DNA of 64,000 bases from Isachenkonia alkalipeptolytica (GTDB lineage Bacteria > Bacillota > Clostridia > Peptostreptococcales > T1SED10-28): contig NZ_SUMG01000006.1 of NCBI RefSeq assembly GCF_009910325.1, positions 1-64,000 on the forward strand, in the 5' to 3' direction. The stretch's first letter is position 1, and each line of letters starts with the position of its first letter. A program made the translations under genes and the position numbers. The notes under the pieces were generated by a model. The model made no database searches and was not told where the DNA came from. It saw only the letters and a program-made list of their open reading frames with translations. This document shows, one piece after another, positions 9,147-17,920 of the stretch.

Positions 9147-10329
9147 TTAACACACCTGTCCCTTCGAATATATCCCGAATAATAACCTGGGTATTGGGCA
9201 AACGATATTCAAGCTTTCTTATCCCCACCCATTCTTTATAATTGAAATTACCGGGGTCTTCCGTCTTAGCTCTTTTTTTACCTTTCAGTTGGATTTCCCT
9301 CTGTTTTATGATTTCATCCATATTCTCGTAATCACGATTTTGCATGGCACTTTTTAAATCCAGTAAGAACTTGCGCTGCCCCATGTTTTTGACCTGTAAA
9401 AGAGAAAACATCCGTTCCAAATCATAGCTGCCGTGAAGGTGAATATCTTCTACCCAACGCTCCCAGGCTTCATGAACCTTCGGTTCGTTATAAGCTGACA
9501 GTATCAGATTATAACGAATATGGGCCCCTTCGATAAAGTCCGCGAAGGCTTTTGCCATCAGATAATCTGACTGTATCGAGGGCGGCATTTTGGAGAGGTA
9601 ATCCATCAGATCTTCAAAAAACTTATATTCCAAAAAATCGGTATTCTGGGCTTTCAGCACATGACCCAGTAGACTTTTCCCTACCGTGCTAAGGATACGT
9701 TCTTTCAAAAATTCCGCTTCTTCCTTCGTCAACGCCATAGTTAGATTCTCCCGAAAATTTTCATGCCACAGAGGAAAATTCCAGAATTCAAAAAATTCAC
9801 CAACATAAGCGTTGGCGTCGTCTCCGCTATTGGGATCCTCCTCCGTCTCCATCTTACCCATAGCCCTTGTCCTCTTTTTATTGAGTTTAAGCTTATGGAC
9901 TATTCTAAAATAATTATTGATAGATAGTTGGTTTTCTTTGAATATAGAATACTTTCGAATTACGCTCCAGTAAATATCTGAAGGTTTTCGTTTCAAGTTC
10001 TTTCCGGAAATTTCACCGATTACACCCTTTACACCGGGGCCTTTTAACTGGTCAATAAGGCTTAACTCCTTCTGATGAAGTTTTTCCATCATTTTTTCCG
10101 GGGTTGCCAGCGGCTCTTTTTCTATTTCCATCATTAAATAGGGTACCAGCAAAAAGTACTTCGCCCGTGTCTGTATGGTAGAAGTTCCGGGGAAAAACAG
10201 ATCTGCAAATCCATCTCTGATGGTCCCTATTCCCAACTCGTCCACGGCGCCGGGTTCTGAAAGTAAATTAATCACATTCAAGACTTTATTTTTATGACTT
10301 TTCGAAAAGTCTATCCATCCCAATTCCAT
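9139..10329 (-). CDS. DUF6361-family protein
   Basis: First gene of the three-gene operon. The N-terminus (GWIDFSKSHKNKVLNVINLL, then EPGAVDELGIGTIRDGFADL) and the following FFPGTSTIQTRAKY stretch are the hallmark of DUF6361 proteins, whose function is unknown. No nuclease or ATPase motif is visible. I place the start at ATG 10329 (MELGWIDF) because AGGAGG lies six bases before it; the frame opens 18 bases earlier. The constant neighbours here, a PLD nuclease and a helicase, suggest that it is a sensor, adaptor or DNA-binding subunit (inference). Confidence 0.85.
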   Translation of the reverse strand: MELGWIDFSKSHKNKVLNVINLLSEPGAVDELGIGTIRDGFADLFFPGTSTIQTRAKYFLLVPYLMMEIEKEPLATPEKMMEKLHQKELSLIDQLKGPGVKGVIGEISGKNLKRKPSDIYWSVIRKYSIFKENQLSINNYFRIVHKLKLNKKRTRAMGKMETEEDPNSGDDANAYVGEFFEFWNFPLWHENFRENLTMALTKEEAEFLKERILSTVGKSLLGHVLKAQNTDFLEYKFFEDLMDYLSKMPPSIQSDYLMAKAFADFIEGAHIRYNLILSAYNEPKVHEAWERWVEDIHLHGSYDLERMFSLLQVKNMGQRKFLLDLKSAMQNRDYENMDEIIKQREIQLKGKKRAKTEDPGNFNYKEWVGIRKLEYRLPNTQVIIRDIFEGTGVLNV

Positions 10330-10534
10330 TGCAATCCTCCTATCCAATTAGTTCACAGTCCCTTAGTATAGTTGCTTATATCTTACTATAATCTTTAAAT
10401 TTATGTTATGGTATCTTTCCCATTACTCACAAATTCTACAAAAATGATAAAAGTCCTTCTATATTTTACGGTTTAATTAATTCAAGAGCCTTTCTAATTA
10501 ACTGTTTAGAAAGCAACTTGTCATTTCGTTAACT

Positions 10535-10590
10535 TTTTGTATTTATTTTTTACATTTTGTATTTATCTAATGCTTTTCCTATGCTATAAT
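10535..10590 (+). promoter_or_regulatory. Promoter with paired direct repeats (candidate Xre operator)
   Basis: Extended -10 TGCTATAAT (10582-10590) with a TTTATC -35-like box 17 bp upstream. Two perfect copies of TTTTGTATTTAT at 10535-10546 and 10555-10566 are spaced 20 bp apart, about two helical turns, and the second overlaps the -35. This is a natural site for autoregulation by the Xre protein encoded just downstream. The divergent DUF6361 operon starts about 210 bp away and could share control. Confidence 0.5.
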
Positions 10591-10691
10591 AAATGTATAG
10601 CAACAATTATAAAATCGAATAAAGAGGGTGATGATTTATCGAGGATATTGTTGATTTTCGCAAACTTAATGCAACTCAAAAAGAGCATATT

Positions 10692-10979
10692 ATGAAACAA
10701 TTAGCTGCCAACCTGCCCACATTAAGAAAAACCTTAGGCTTTACACAAAGCGAATTGGCTGAACAAATCGGTACAACCCGACAGTCAATTGCAGTTTATG
10801 AATCCGGCAAAAGGATCCCCGGCTGGACAGTCACAGTGGCTTTATTGACTGTTTTTATCTTCAGTCAAAAGACTTTAGTCTTGCTATTCCCCTTAGATAT
10901 ATTAAGCAATGATATTTTTGATGCTATCCCGACATTAAATAATTATGTAGAAAAAAACATTCAAAATCGCAATCTGTAA
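10692..10979 (+). CDS. Xre-family helix-turn-helix regulator
   Basis: An HTH of Xre type (LRKTLGFTQSELAEQIG, TTRQSIAVYESGKR) occupies about residues 10-45, followed by a hydrophobic segment typical of a family with W...ALL.iF. The first ATG is 10692. However, protein-like sequence continues upstream in frame (IEDIVDFRKLNATQKEHI), and the good Shine-Dalgarno GAGGGTG at 10624-10630 is spaced for an ATC codon at 10638-10640. Either translation starts at ATC, or an original ATG has mutated and the 95 aa form is made. It probably represses its own promoter and possibly the divergent operon. Confidence 0.75.
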   Translation: MKQLAANLPTLRKTLGFTQSELAEQIGTTRQSIAVYESGKRIPGWTVTVALLTVFIFSQKTLVLLFPLDILSNDIFDAIPTLNNYVEKNIQNRNL

Positions 10980-10996
10980 AAATGAGGTGAAAAATA

Positions 10997-11287
10997 ATGT
11001 CCGGACAAACTGTACAGGCAATTATTACCGAAAAGATACAACGCGACCTTACTAAGGTGACCTATGCTGTTTTGTTTTACGATACAAATGAGGAACAACA
11101 AGGTCTTATCCGAAAATGGATCGAAGATCGGGAAGATTACCATGAAGAAATTGAAGATAACGACGGGTTTATCAATTGGCTGATCGATAAAAGCAAAGCT
11201 ATGGGAGTGAGCGCAGACATAAAGAGTTTGGATAAAATCGGAAAAGAACCCGTTATTTCTACTGTTGAAATTGATGACAACGAGTAG
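10997..11287 (+). CDS. Acidic hypothetical protein (96 aa)
   Basis: It follows the Xre gene by 17 bp with GAGGTG before its ATG, so it is co-transcribed. Strongly acidic middle and end (WIEDREDYHEEIEDNDGF), no membrane segment, not recognised. As the partner of an Xre regulator in a defence island it could be a DNA-mimic, antitoxin-like or regulatory protein; the sequence does not decide. Confidence 0.65.
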   Translation: MSGQTVQAIITEKIQRDLTKVTYAVLFYDTNEEQQGLIRKWIEDREDYHEEIEDNDGFINWLIDKSKAMGVSADIKSLDKIGKEPVISTVEIDDNE

Positions 11288-11390
11288 AAATAAGGATTCA
11301 CCTATGAAATTGCTTTATTTTTATTAGTATGTAAATGTACTTGTATATTAGATGAGAAATGTACTATTAAAAGTTTTAGATAACGCTCTA

Positions 11391-11434
11391 TAAAAAGCCG
11401 CTGACGGATTGCAATCATCAACCCGTCAGTGGCT
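11391..11434 (-). terminator. Terminator of the PLD-helicase/HIT operon
   Basis: AGCCACTGACGG...CCGTCAGCGGCT stem (minus strand, one G-T pair) followed by TTTTTAT. It lies 17 bp after the HIT gene stop. Confidence 0.85.
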
Positions 11435-11450
11435 CTAATTATATAATAAT

Positions 11451-11825
11451 CTACCCTTTGTAGGGTACCAACTGCTCCTTTAAGTGCCGAATTCCACCCC
11501 GTGGATCCTCAACATCCCCTTTATACCGGGGAATTAAATGAATATGAAGATGCATGATGGTTTGTCCTGCGTCTTCGCCGATATTAATTCCAATATTGTA
11601 GCCGTCGGCATTGAACTTTTCATCCAAGTATTTTTTTCCCTCATGAAGTAAATCGTAAAGCGCCACTACTTCTTCTTTAGTTGCTTCAAAGTATGTTTTA
11701 AAATGCCGTTTTGGGATAAAGAGCATATGCCCTTCGTTTACAGGAAACTTGTCCATAATGGCAACGGCAAGATCATTTTCCAAGATGATTTGATCTTTGT
11801 TGAGATTACAAAACAAACAGCTCAT
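11451..11825 (-). CDS. HIT-family nucleotide hydrolase
   Basis: A 124 aa histidine-triad protein with the catalytic HLHIHLIPRY (about 93-102) and an N-terminal CLFCN motif. HIT proteins hydrolyse nucleotide phosphoramidates, dinucleoside polyphosphates or AMP-lysine-type adducts. The ATG overlaps the stop of the PLD-helicase gene by one base (TAATG), so the two are coupled. I infer that it works with the helicase, for example by removing nucleotides or processing a signal, rather than in general metabolism. It could also be a housekeeping gene captured by the operon. Confidence 0.93.
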   Translation of the reverse strand: MSCLFCNLNKDQIILENDLAVAIMDKFPVNEGHMLFIPKRHFKTYFEATKEEVVALYDLLHEGKKYLDEKFNADGYNIGINIGEDAGQTIMHLHIHLIPRYKGDVEDPRGGIRHLKEQLVPYKG

Positions 11826-14272
11826 TAATCTTCCTCCTTAAATCTTCTCGCAAAATACTCGTGTTTTCGTAGTTTTAAAATATCTTTCATATGACTCTTC
11901 AGTGTTTCATTCAAAAATGGCTCAAGCTCCTTCTTCAAACTGAACACCTTATTTACTTCATCATAGCTGAAAAAAGAGCTTTTCGAAAGAAAGTGGACAG
12001 GATTCTTTACCGCCAACTTCTTAAAGTCTTCGATGTCCCAGGTTTCCCAATTTTTATGATTCTTATTATTCAAGTCTTTCTGATGGAGCTTATGGTTTTT
12101 ATAAAATTTCATAAAGCTCTCCGCCACTTCCTCGATTGAAACCTGGCGGCGCATCTCATCTTTTTGAGTAAATGGCTCAATTGTCGGTATTTTATAAGAT
12201 TTAGACATTGAAGTTTTTTCCAACTCGCGAAGAAATTTCTCCGCCTCGGTCCTTAGGAATGCCTCTTCTTCAGCACTTAGTTCATTTATTTCCTGTAAAA
12301 AGTCCAAGTAACTTTTTTTCAGATAATGCTTATGATTAAGATCCGTACCTTCCATTAAGTCCATCCTTTTCGGTCTTCTTCCAAGCTCCGCTTTTAGTCG
12401 ATAGTATTCATCTTTCATTCGGATTCTTAACGGGTCTCGTTTTTTCATTTCTTGAAACAGATCAATTAATCGAAAATCAAATTGTACATTGCAGCCCTCC
12501 GGATATTCCAAGTCTTCCGGTGTAATATAACTTTTTTTCCGTTCATTAACTGCCTCCATGGGATTCTTTCCAGCCAACAAAAGAGGAATATAGTGGGCGC
12601 TCTTAAAATTCCCGATAAAATCCAGTACAGTTAAATACTCTTTCCCTTGAAATTTTCTAAGCCCCCGACCAAGTTGTTGTAAAAAGACGGTATAGGACTC
12701 TGTGGGCCGAAGGAACATAACACAATCCAATGAGGGAACATCCACCCCTTCGTTAAAGACATCCACCGCAAACACAACTCTAATTTCACCGCGCTCCAGT
12801 GCTTTTAGGGCATCATCCCGGTCCATTACAAAGTCTTCTTCACTTCCACGACTGTGTACCGCCGCAGAAGGTATGCCTCTTTCATTAAAATATCCTGCCA
12901 TAAACTCTGCATGATTGATCGAAGAGCAAAATCCAATGGTTCTTTTCTTGCCAAGGGTTTGATAATGCTTTAAAACCAGGTCTGCTCTTCTCCCTTTGCT
13001 TAAGGCCTTTTCCAAGTCTTCCGTTTTATACTTCCCTCCAACTCGCTCAATATTATCATAATCCGTATCATCATAAACTCCATAATACTTAAAGGGAACT
13101 AAGAGATCCCTATCGATTGCAGATTTTACATCTACTTCGTAGATAATGTTATCATCACAGTATTGGAAAATATCCTGGTTATCCATTCGGTACGGTGTAG
13201 CCGTAAGCCCCAGCAAGAACTCCGGTTGGAAGTATTCAATAATCTTTCGATAACTGTTCGCCGCAGCATGATGAAATTCGTCCACGACAATATAATCAAA
13301 AGTGTCTTTTTTGAAGTACTTTTCATTTAAGTATTCATCTTTACCAAGGGTCTGAACACTACCTAAAACCAGATCCTTTTCTGTTTCTTTTTCCGACTGA
13401 TTAAAATACCCCACACTGATTTCCGGTCGAAGGCTTCTAAAAGTTATTTCCGTTTGGTTTAAAATCTCTTTTCGATGAGCGATAAAAAGAACCCGTTTAA
13501 AATCCATGGTATCAAAAGCCGCTAAATAAGTTTTCCCTACACCAGTGGCAGCAACAACTAAACCTCGATCAATACCTTCTTCTCTCGCAAGACCCAGTTC
13601 ATATAGTGCTTCTATTTGTGCTCCCCGGGGTTCCGGAAGATTTTCATTAACCAATACACCGTAGCCTTCTCCTTCTTCTGCGATCTTATCATTTTGCTCT
13701 TCTACTTTAATTTCCGATAAGTGTCCTTTTTCACTGAAAATGGTTTTCTTCCAATTGGATGCGTACTTACGGAGAAACTCATCCGTCAGAGGTATACTGT
13801 CATTTTGATATAACTCGTCAAAATTCTCTTCAAACGACTGAAAGTCTTCGTTGTTTTTTTCTTTTTGCAATCGGTAATTCCATTCCAACCCGTTAGTTAA
13901 TGCAGAGCGTGACATATTGGATGAACCCACAAAAATAACCCCTTCCTTATCCCATTTTAAAAAATAAGCCTTAGGATGAAAGGAAATACTGGTGTCATTA
14001 AATATTCGAATATCTACCTGATTTCCCAGTTCCTTTTTTAATAAATAGAGTGCTTGAGGTTCTGTGATCCCGAGATAGGTACCCGTTAGTATTTTTATAT
14101 TCACGCCTTCTAATGCTTTTTTCTTTAAATCTTTAATAAGAAGTTTCACGCCGGACTCCATTACAAAAGAGACAAGGAATTTAATTTCTGTTGCATGGAA
14201 TAAATCCAGCTTTAATTGGGTGTATAAATCATTGCTTCTTCCGGTGATCGCATTTTCTGAATATGTAGACAT
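11825..14272 (-). CDS. PLD nuclease-SF2 helicase fusion (815 aa)
   Basis: The N-terminal 190 residues are a PLD-type nuclease with one HKD half-site: HPKAYFLKWD (about 97) and GSSNMSR (about 116). An SF2 helicase follows with ATGVGKT (about 240), DEFHH (about 331), TATPYR (about 355), NEGVDVPSLD and QQLGRGLRK (about 535). The C-terminal 250 residues have no clear homology for me. Single-site PLD enzymes usually dimerise to form the active site. Start ATG 14272 has AAGGAAG upstream. It forms a two-gene operon with the HIT protein. The combination of translocase and nuclease fits restriction of foreign DNA (inference). Confidence 0.92.
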   Translation of the reverse strand: MSTYSENAITGRSNDLYTQLKLDLFHATEIKFLVSFVMESGVKLLIKDLKKKALEGVNIKILTGTYLGITEPQALYLLKKELGNQVDIRIFNDTSISFHPKAYFLKWDKEGVIFVGSSNMSRSALTNGLEWNYRLQKEKNNEDFQSFEENFDELYQNDSIPLTDEFLRKYASNWKKTIFSEKGHLSEIKVEEQNDKIAEEGEGYGVLVNENLPEPRGAQIEALYELGLAREEGIDRGLVVAATGVGKTYLAAFDTMDFKRVLFIAHRKEILNQTEITFRSLRPEISVGYFNQSEKETEKDLVLGSVQTLGKDEYLNEKYFKKDTFDYIVVDEFHHAAANSYRKIIEYFQPEFLLGLTATPYRMDNQDIFQYCDDNIIYEVDVKSAIDRDLLVPFKYYGVYDDTDYDNIERVGGKYKTEDLEKALSKGRRADLVLKHYQTLGKKRTIGFCSSINHAEFMAGYFNERGIPSAAVHSRGSEEDFVMDRDDALKALERGEIRVVFAVDVFNEGVDVPSLDCVMFLRPTESYTVFLQQLGRGLRKFQGKEYLTVLDFIGNFKSAHYIPLLLAGKNPMEAVNERKKSYITPEDLEYPEGCNVQFDFRLIDLFQEMKKRDPLRIRMKDEYYRLKAELGRRPKRMDLMEGTDLNHKHYLKKSYLDFLQEINELSAEEEAFLRTEAEKFLRELEKTSMSKSYKIPTIEPFTQKDEMRRQVSIEEVAESFMKFYKNHKLHQKDLNNKNHKNWETWDIEDFKKLAVKNPVHFLSKSSFFSYDEVNKVFSLKKELEPFLNETLKSHMKDILKLRKHEYFARRFKEED

Positions 14273-14355
14273 AGAAACTTCCTTTCTTGAGTAGATTGTT
14301 CTACTAAATAAGATACAGCCATAAGGAAATAAGCTGCGCTATCACAGTATTTATT

Positions 14356-16623
14356 TTAACCTATTTCACTACCGATCCTTTCTTTCTCCAATTTAATTAT
14401 TGTATTGATTTTTTCTTCATGAATACTATTCTCATCCTGTGTGTTGAGTTCTGCAGCATCCGAATGTTTTGCATAGGAATCAAATACTTCTTGTTTTTCA
14501 GTTAAAATATCCATGATTCTCTCGTCTACACTATTTTCTGTTAAAAGTCTATGCACCATTACTTTCCTTGTTTGACCCATACGGTAAACACGACTTATTG
14601 CCTGTTCTTCAATGGATGGTTTTAATTGGGGCTCGCATAAAATAACCACACTTGCTGCTTGTATATTCAATCCAATACCTCCAGCTTCCACTTGCGAGAT
14701 TAGTATATTTCGTTCCTTATTCTCACTGAATGCATCAATAATCTCTTGTCTTTTCTTTGATGACACATCTCCTGTTATAGGCGTATAGGTATTATCTTTC
14801 AGCGTTTCATGAATAATATTTATTACATCTCTAAAATACGAGAAGATAACGATCTTTCTTTCATTATTTTCTGCTTCTTTACAGATTTCCAATAACCGCT
14901 TTAGTTTATTTGATTCACTGCTACTCCAAGCTGCTCGTCTCATACTCATAAATTTGGATGAGTTAACCGCAGCAAAGTAATCTTTTTTAGCATAAACATC
15001 AAAATGGGACCATTCATTTATCTCCTGTTTATCTGGAAGTTCTTTTAATACATCGTTTCTATTTCTTCTTAAATACACTTCTGCTATTTTACTTTTAAAT
15101 GTATCAACCTGGATAATTGTTTCGAAACTATTTAAGTTATTTATAATTCTAGGGTTCAGAATTCCAATCAAATTTTTCATTTCTTCTAGATTATTTTCTA
15201 AAGGTGTTCCAGACATGAACATAATGTAATCGCAATTGTCTATAACTCCCATCACTGCTTTAGTACGCTTTGTATCTGAATTTTTTATATAATGAGCTTC
15301 ATCAACAACCAGACAGTCAATGCTAATATCATGGGGTATACCGAGACTTCCAAGCGTGCCGTAGGTTGTGATACCGACCCCGCCATTATCTATCCATTGT
15401 CGCAGTTTTCGTTTACGTTCATTTCCATGCAACTTATACGTTTCTAATTTACTATGTTGAGCAACCTCTCTTTCCCAATTTATCAATACACTTGTTGGAA
15501 CCACCGCTAGAAAGTGGGTATGCTTATTTGAAGATAGATGAGCCATTACTGCAATTGCTTCTATGGTTTTTCCTAGACCCATCTCATCTCCAATTAAAAC
15601 TTTCTTTTGAGTTAAGCTGTACTTCACTCCAAAAGTTTGGTATTGTCTTAATTCTACTTTTAGTTTTGAAATATCCAGCACGATATTCTCAATTTTTTTA
15701 CTCAGACTATCTGGAATACCCCCAGTATTTTCTACATTAGCAACGGCATTTCCTGTGATTTTTTCTATAGTCGAATAATATGCTATTGAGTTTTTTTCAA
15801 AATCATCCCAAACACTTTCCATTTCAATATCCCCGTCATACAAATATTGAGCATTCTCATGATTCCATTCCCGGTATTCCATAGATTGTCTAAAAACATG
15901 TACTTTGTTATATTCACAAAAAAGTACAGATCCTTCCGTTTCCATTTCATCTTCCCAAACTTGTGGGTTTTGAATCTTTCTGCAATAAGTAATACTTGTT
16001 GTAATCTTATTTCTTTTCTTAGCAATTCTATCTCTAATTTTCTCTATCATTTTATCATTTTTTCGGATTAAAAATATTAATCTAACAAGTTCACGCGTAT
16101 AATATCTATCATCTCTTAAATTGATAACAAGATGGGTTTCATTATGTATTGTTTCTTTGATTTTATTAGCAGCATTTAATATTTTTCTTTTATTATCCTC
16201 TCCTATCCCATGTATCTGACGTATGCCATAGGTGGTTTCTCTTATAAGTTGATCTAAATTAGTAAAAGAAGCCTTTTTAAGCGCAGAAATTCTTATACCT
16301 TTTTCTATATCGCTAAGTTTTTCTATTGGTATTTTTTTTAACTTCTGTCTAACTTGATCGTTAAGATTGCCTTCATAATTGCTTTTTATTTTTCTTTTGT
16401 TATTTTGATGATTTCCCATTATTTCCAGTGATTTATCAAATAATTTTTCTACCTCATCTAATTCATTTATCCTTTCTTGAAATTCTCTCTCTCTTTTAAT
16501 TCTTTTTTGTTCTCGTTCAGCTGCTAATCTTCTGATCTCTTCTTCTCTTAACCTTTTTGCTTCTGCTCGCTCATGAAAAAATTGCATTATTATATTTTTT
16601 ACCTTAGAGAAAACATTAAACAT
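14356..16623 (-). CDS. SNF2-family DNA helicase/translocase
   Basis: A 755 aa SNF2 ATPase. Residues 15-60 form a charged coiled coil (RLREEEIRRLAAEREQKRI), followed by a helix-hairpin-helix-like IRQIHGIGEDNKRKIL segment. The ATPase core has DEMGLGKT (about 345), DEAHYIKN (about 441), MSGTPLENN, and SRVYRMGQT (about 675). The start is ATG 16623, which has AAGGAGG eight bases upstream, rather than the frame opening 18 bases earlier. It is not overlapped by neighbours and looks like a single-gene unit. HhH plus SNF2 suggests a DNA remodeller or repair-type protein in the island; no nuclease domain is visible. Confidence 0.92.
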   Translation of the reverse strand: MFNVFSKVKNIIMQFFHERAEAKRLREEEIRRLAAEREQKRIKREREFQERINELDEVEKLFDKSLEIMGNHQNNKRKIKSNYEGNLNDQVRQKLKKIPIEKLSDIEKGIRISALKKASFTNLDQLIRETTYGIRQIHGIGEDNKRKILNAANKIKETIHNETHLVINLRDDRYYTRELVRLIFLIRKNDKMIEKIRDRIAKKRNKITTSITYCRKIQNPQVWEDEMETEGSVLFCEYNKVHVFRQSMEYREWNHENAQYLYDGDIEMESVWDDFEKNSIAYYSTIEKITGNAVANVENTGGIPDSLSKKIENIVLDISKLKVELRQYQTFGVKYSLTQKKVLIGDEMGLGKTIEAIAVMAHLSSNKHTHFLAVVPTSVLINWEREVAQHSKLETYKLHGNERKRKLRQWIDNGGVGITTYGTLGSLGIPHDISIDCLVVDEAHYIKNSDTKRTKAVMGVIDNCDYIMFMSGTPLENNLEEMKNLIGILNPRIINNLNSFETIIQVDTFKSKIAEVYLRRNRNDVLKELPDKQEINEWSHFDVYAKKDYFAAVNSSKFMSMRRAAWSSSESNKLKRLLEICKEAENNERKIVIFSYFRDVINIIHETLKDNTYTPITGDVSSKKRQEIIDAFSENKERNILISQVEAGGIGLNIQAASVVILCEPQLKPSIEEQAISRVYRMGQTRKVMVHRLLTENSVDERIMDILTEKQEVFDSYAKHSDAAELNTQDENSIHEEKINTIIKLEKERIGSEIG

Positions 16624-16737
16624 AACATCCTCCTTCTGCAAATATCCAGGTTATGCAACTCTATTTCAGTCTTCGGATCTATGACAATACACTCTACCAG
16701 GTGCGTGCTGTACCCTCCTTATTAAAGAAACCTTTTA

Positions 16738-17355
16738 ACCATACAGTTCTACTCTAGTTTTGAATTCCAATACTCAACATAGGTATCAAACCCCTCACAG
16801 ATAAAATCAATATGCTGCTCCATAGGGATAAGGTATGCTTTAAGGTGTTCTTGACCTTCTTGCTTTGCCTTAGCCAATCGATGATGCCCATCAATTAAAT
16901 TATAGCCTCTTGAGAAATAGTCTTTCGATACAGAAGGATATCCATGATATAATCGATCCGGAGCAATTTCCGCTAATAGTACCGGCCTCTTTAAATTAGC
17001 TGATTTTATGTAATCAGGATTCATATCTCCATTACAATAATACTTATGGTACTCATGAACATCAATTTCCACTACTTGAAACTTTTCCGGGAACTGATCA
17101 ATAAACTCATTAAGCTTGGTGATATGAAATATAAATATACCGTTCTGAAGATACTCATCCCCAGGTTCTACTACGTAGTTCTTTCTATTAGCACTGACCT
17201 TTAGCTTTCTACTAACTTTCTTATCAACCATATTATCACCACTTTCTAAGAGTTTAGACCTTTTTACATCAGTGCTATTAAATCATAAAAAAAATGATTC
17301 AGTTAGTTGATATAAATTCTCGTATTGCTAACTTACAAAAGAACCGTTCACTATT
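16738..17355 (-). repeat. About 620 bp direct repeat, copy 1
   Basis: Matches 22624-23242 in the same orientation, from just after the ParB-like gene's stop codon through the gene and about 120 bp of its upstream region. The pair brackets the nuclease cassette 17.4-22.5 kb. The upstream tail also resembles 52474-52556. Confidence 0.9.
16749..17231 (-). CDS. ParB/Srx-like domain protein, copy 1 (160 aa)
   Basis: The centre carries RPVLLAEIAPDRL and YNLIDGHHRLAKAKQEG (about 85-128), which match the ParB/sulfiredoxin fold core, where DGHHR-like segments bind phosphate or nucleotide. No HTH is present, so it is not a complete partition protein. Related small ParB-like proteins include nucleases and CTP-binding proteins; the reaction here is unknown. 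RBS GTGGTGATA precedes ATG 17231. A close paralogue lies at 22635-23117. Confidence 0.7.
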   Translation of the reverse strand: MVDKKVSRKLKVSANRKNYVVEPGDEYLQNGIFIFHITKLNEFIDQFPEKFQVVEIDVHEYHKYYCNGDMNPDYIKSANLKRPVLLAEIAPDRLYHGYPSVSKDYFSRGYNLIDGHHRLAKAKQEGQEHLKAYLIPMEQHIDFICEGFDTYVEYWNSKLE

Positions 17356-17358
17356 TAG

Positions 17359-17700
17359 TTATTCTTTATATTCCTCTGATCTATCAAATAAATCAGGTGA
17401 ATAATAATATTTTCCATCTTTTATAATTATCTGAACGTCATTATTGTGGACCGTTTCTGATTCGTTTATTCTGTTCAGTTTGCTCTGCGTTTGAGAATTA
17501 ATTTTTTCCAACCAGTCCTGGATCTAATAATTGTACTTTAATCTATCATCGATCATCCCAGGGATATGAACAACAAAACCTATAAATCCACTTATAGACC
17601 TTCTGTTGTTGTTCAAGTCTATTTTTAATGTCTCAACCTGATTTTTATGCCACCCTTCCAATTTTATTATAGTTAAAAGGATACGGTTTGAAAATTAAGA
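17359..17700 (-). pseudogene. Decayed gene with in-frame stop
   Basis: One minus-strand frame reads protein-like sequence (ILLTIIKLEGWHKNQVETL, then ISGFIGFVVHIPGMIDDRL), hits TAG, and continues in the same frame (IQDWLEKINSQTQSKLNRI, ending IIIKDGKYYYSPDLFDR and a few residues). There is no start codon. It may have been one gene with the small ORF immediately upstream (17734-17856). Family not recognised. Confidence 0.5.
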
Positions 17701-17733
17701 ATACGATCCTAAAAAGCATTTTCCTAAATTTCT

Positions 17734-17856
17734 TTAAAAGTACTTATCGGTTACCTCTCCAAGTTTTAGATGTTTGCAGTTTACCTCACATACGAACCGT
17801 CCCATTGTGAGGCCTAAAGACTTTACATCAATATTATTTACATTGTAGTTTGACAT
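17734..17856 (-). CDS. Small ORF (40 aa), probably the front of a broken gene
   Basis: ATG 17856 with AGGGAGAG upstream; encodes MSNYNVNNIDVKSLGLTMGR and twenty more residues to TAA 17734-17736. The good ribosome binding site suggests a real start. Sequence beyond the stop continues into the decayed frame at 17359-17700, so this is probably the 5' end of a frameshifted gene. Confidence 0.4.
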   Translation of the reverse strand: MSNYNVNNIDVKSLGLTMGRFVCEVNCKHLKLGEVTDKYF

Positions 17857-17920
17857 GTTATCTCTCCCTATTGAATTAATCTTAATTGGTTACCTATAAG
17901 TTCAGTTTTAGCAGTAAAAA

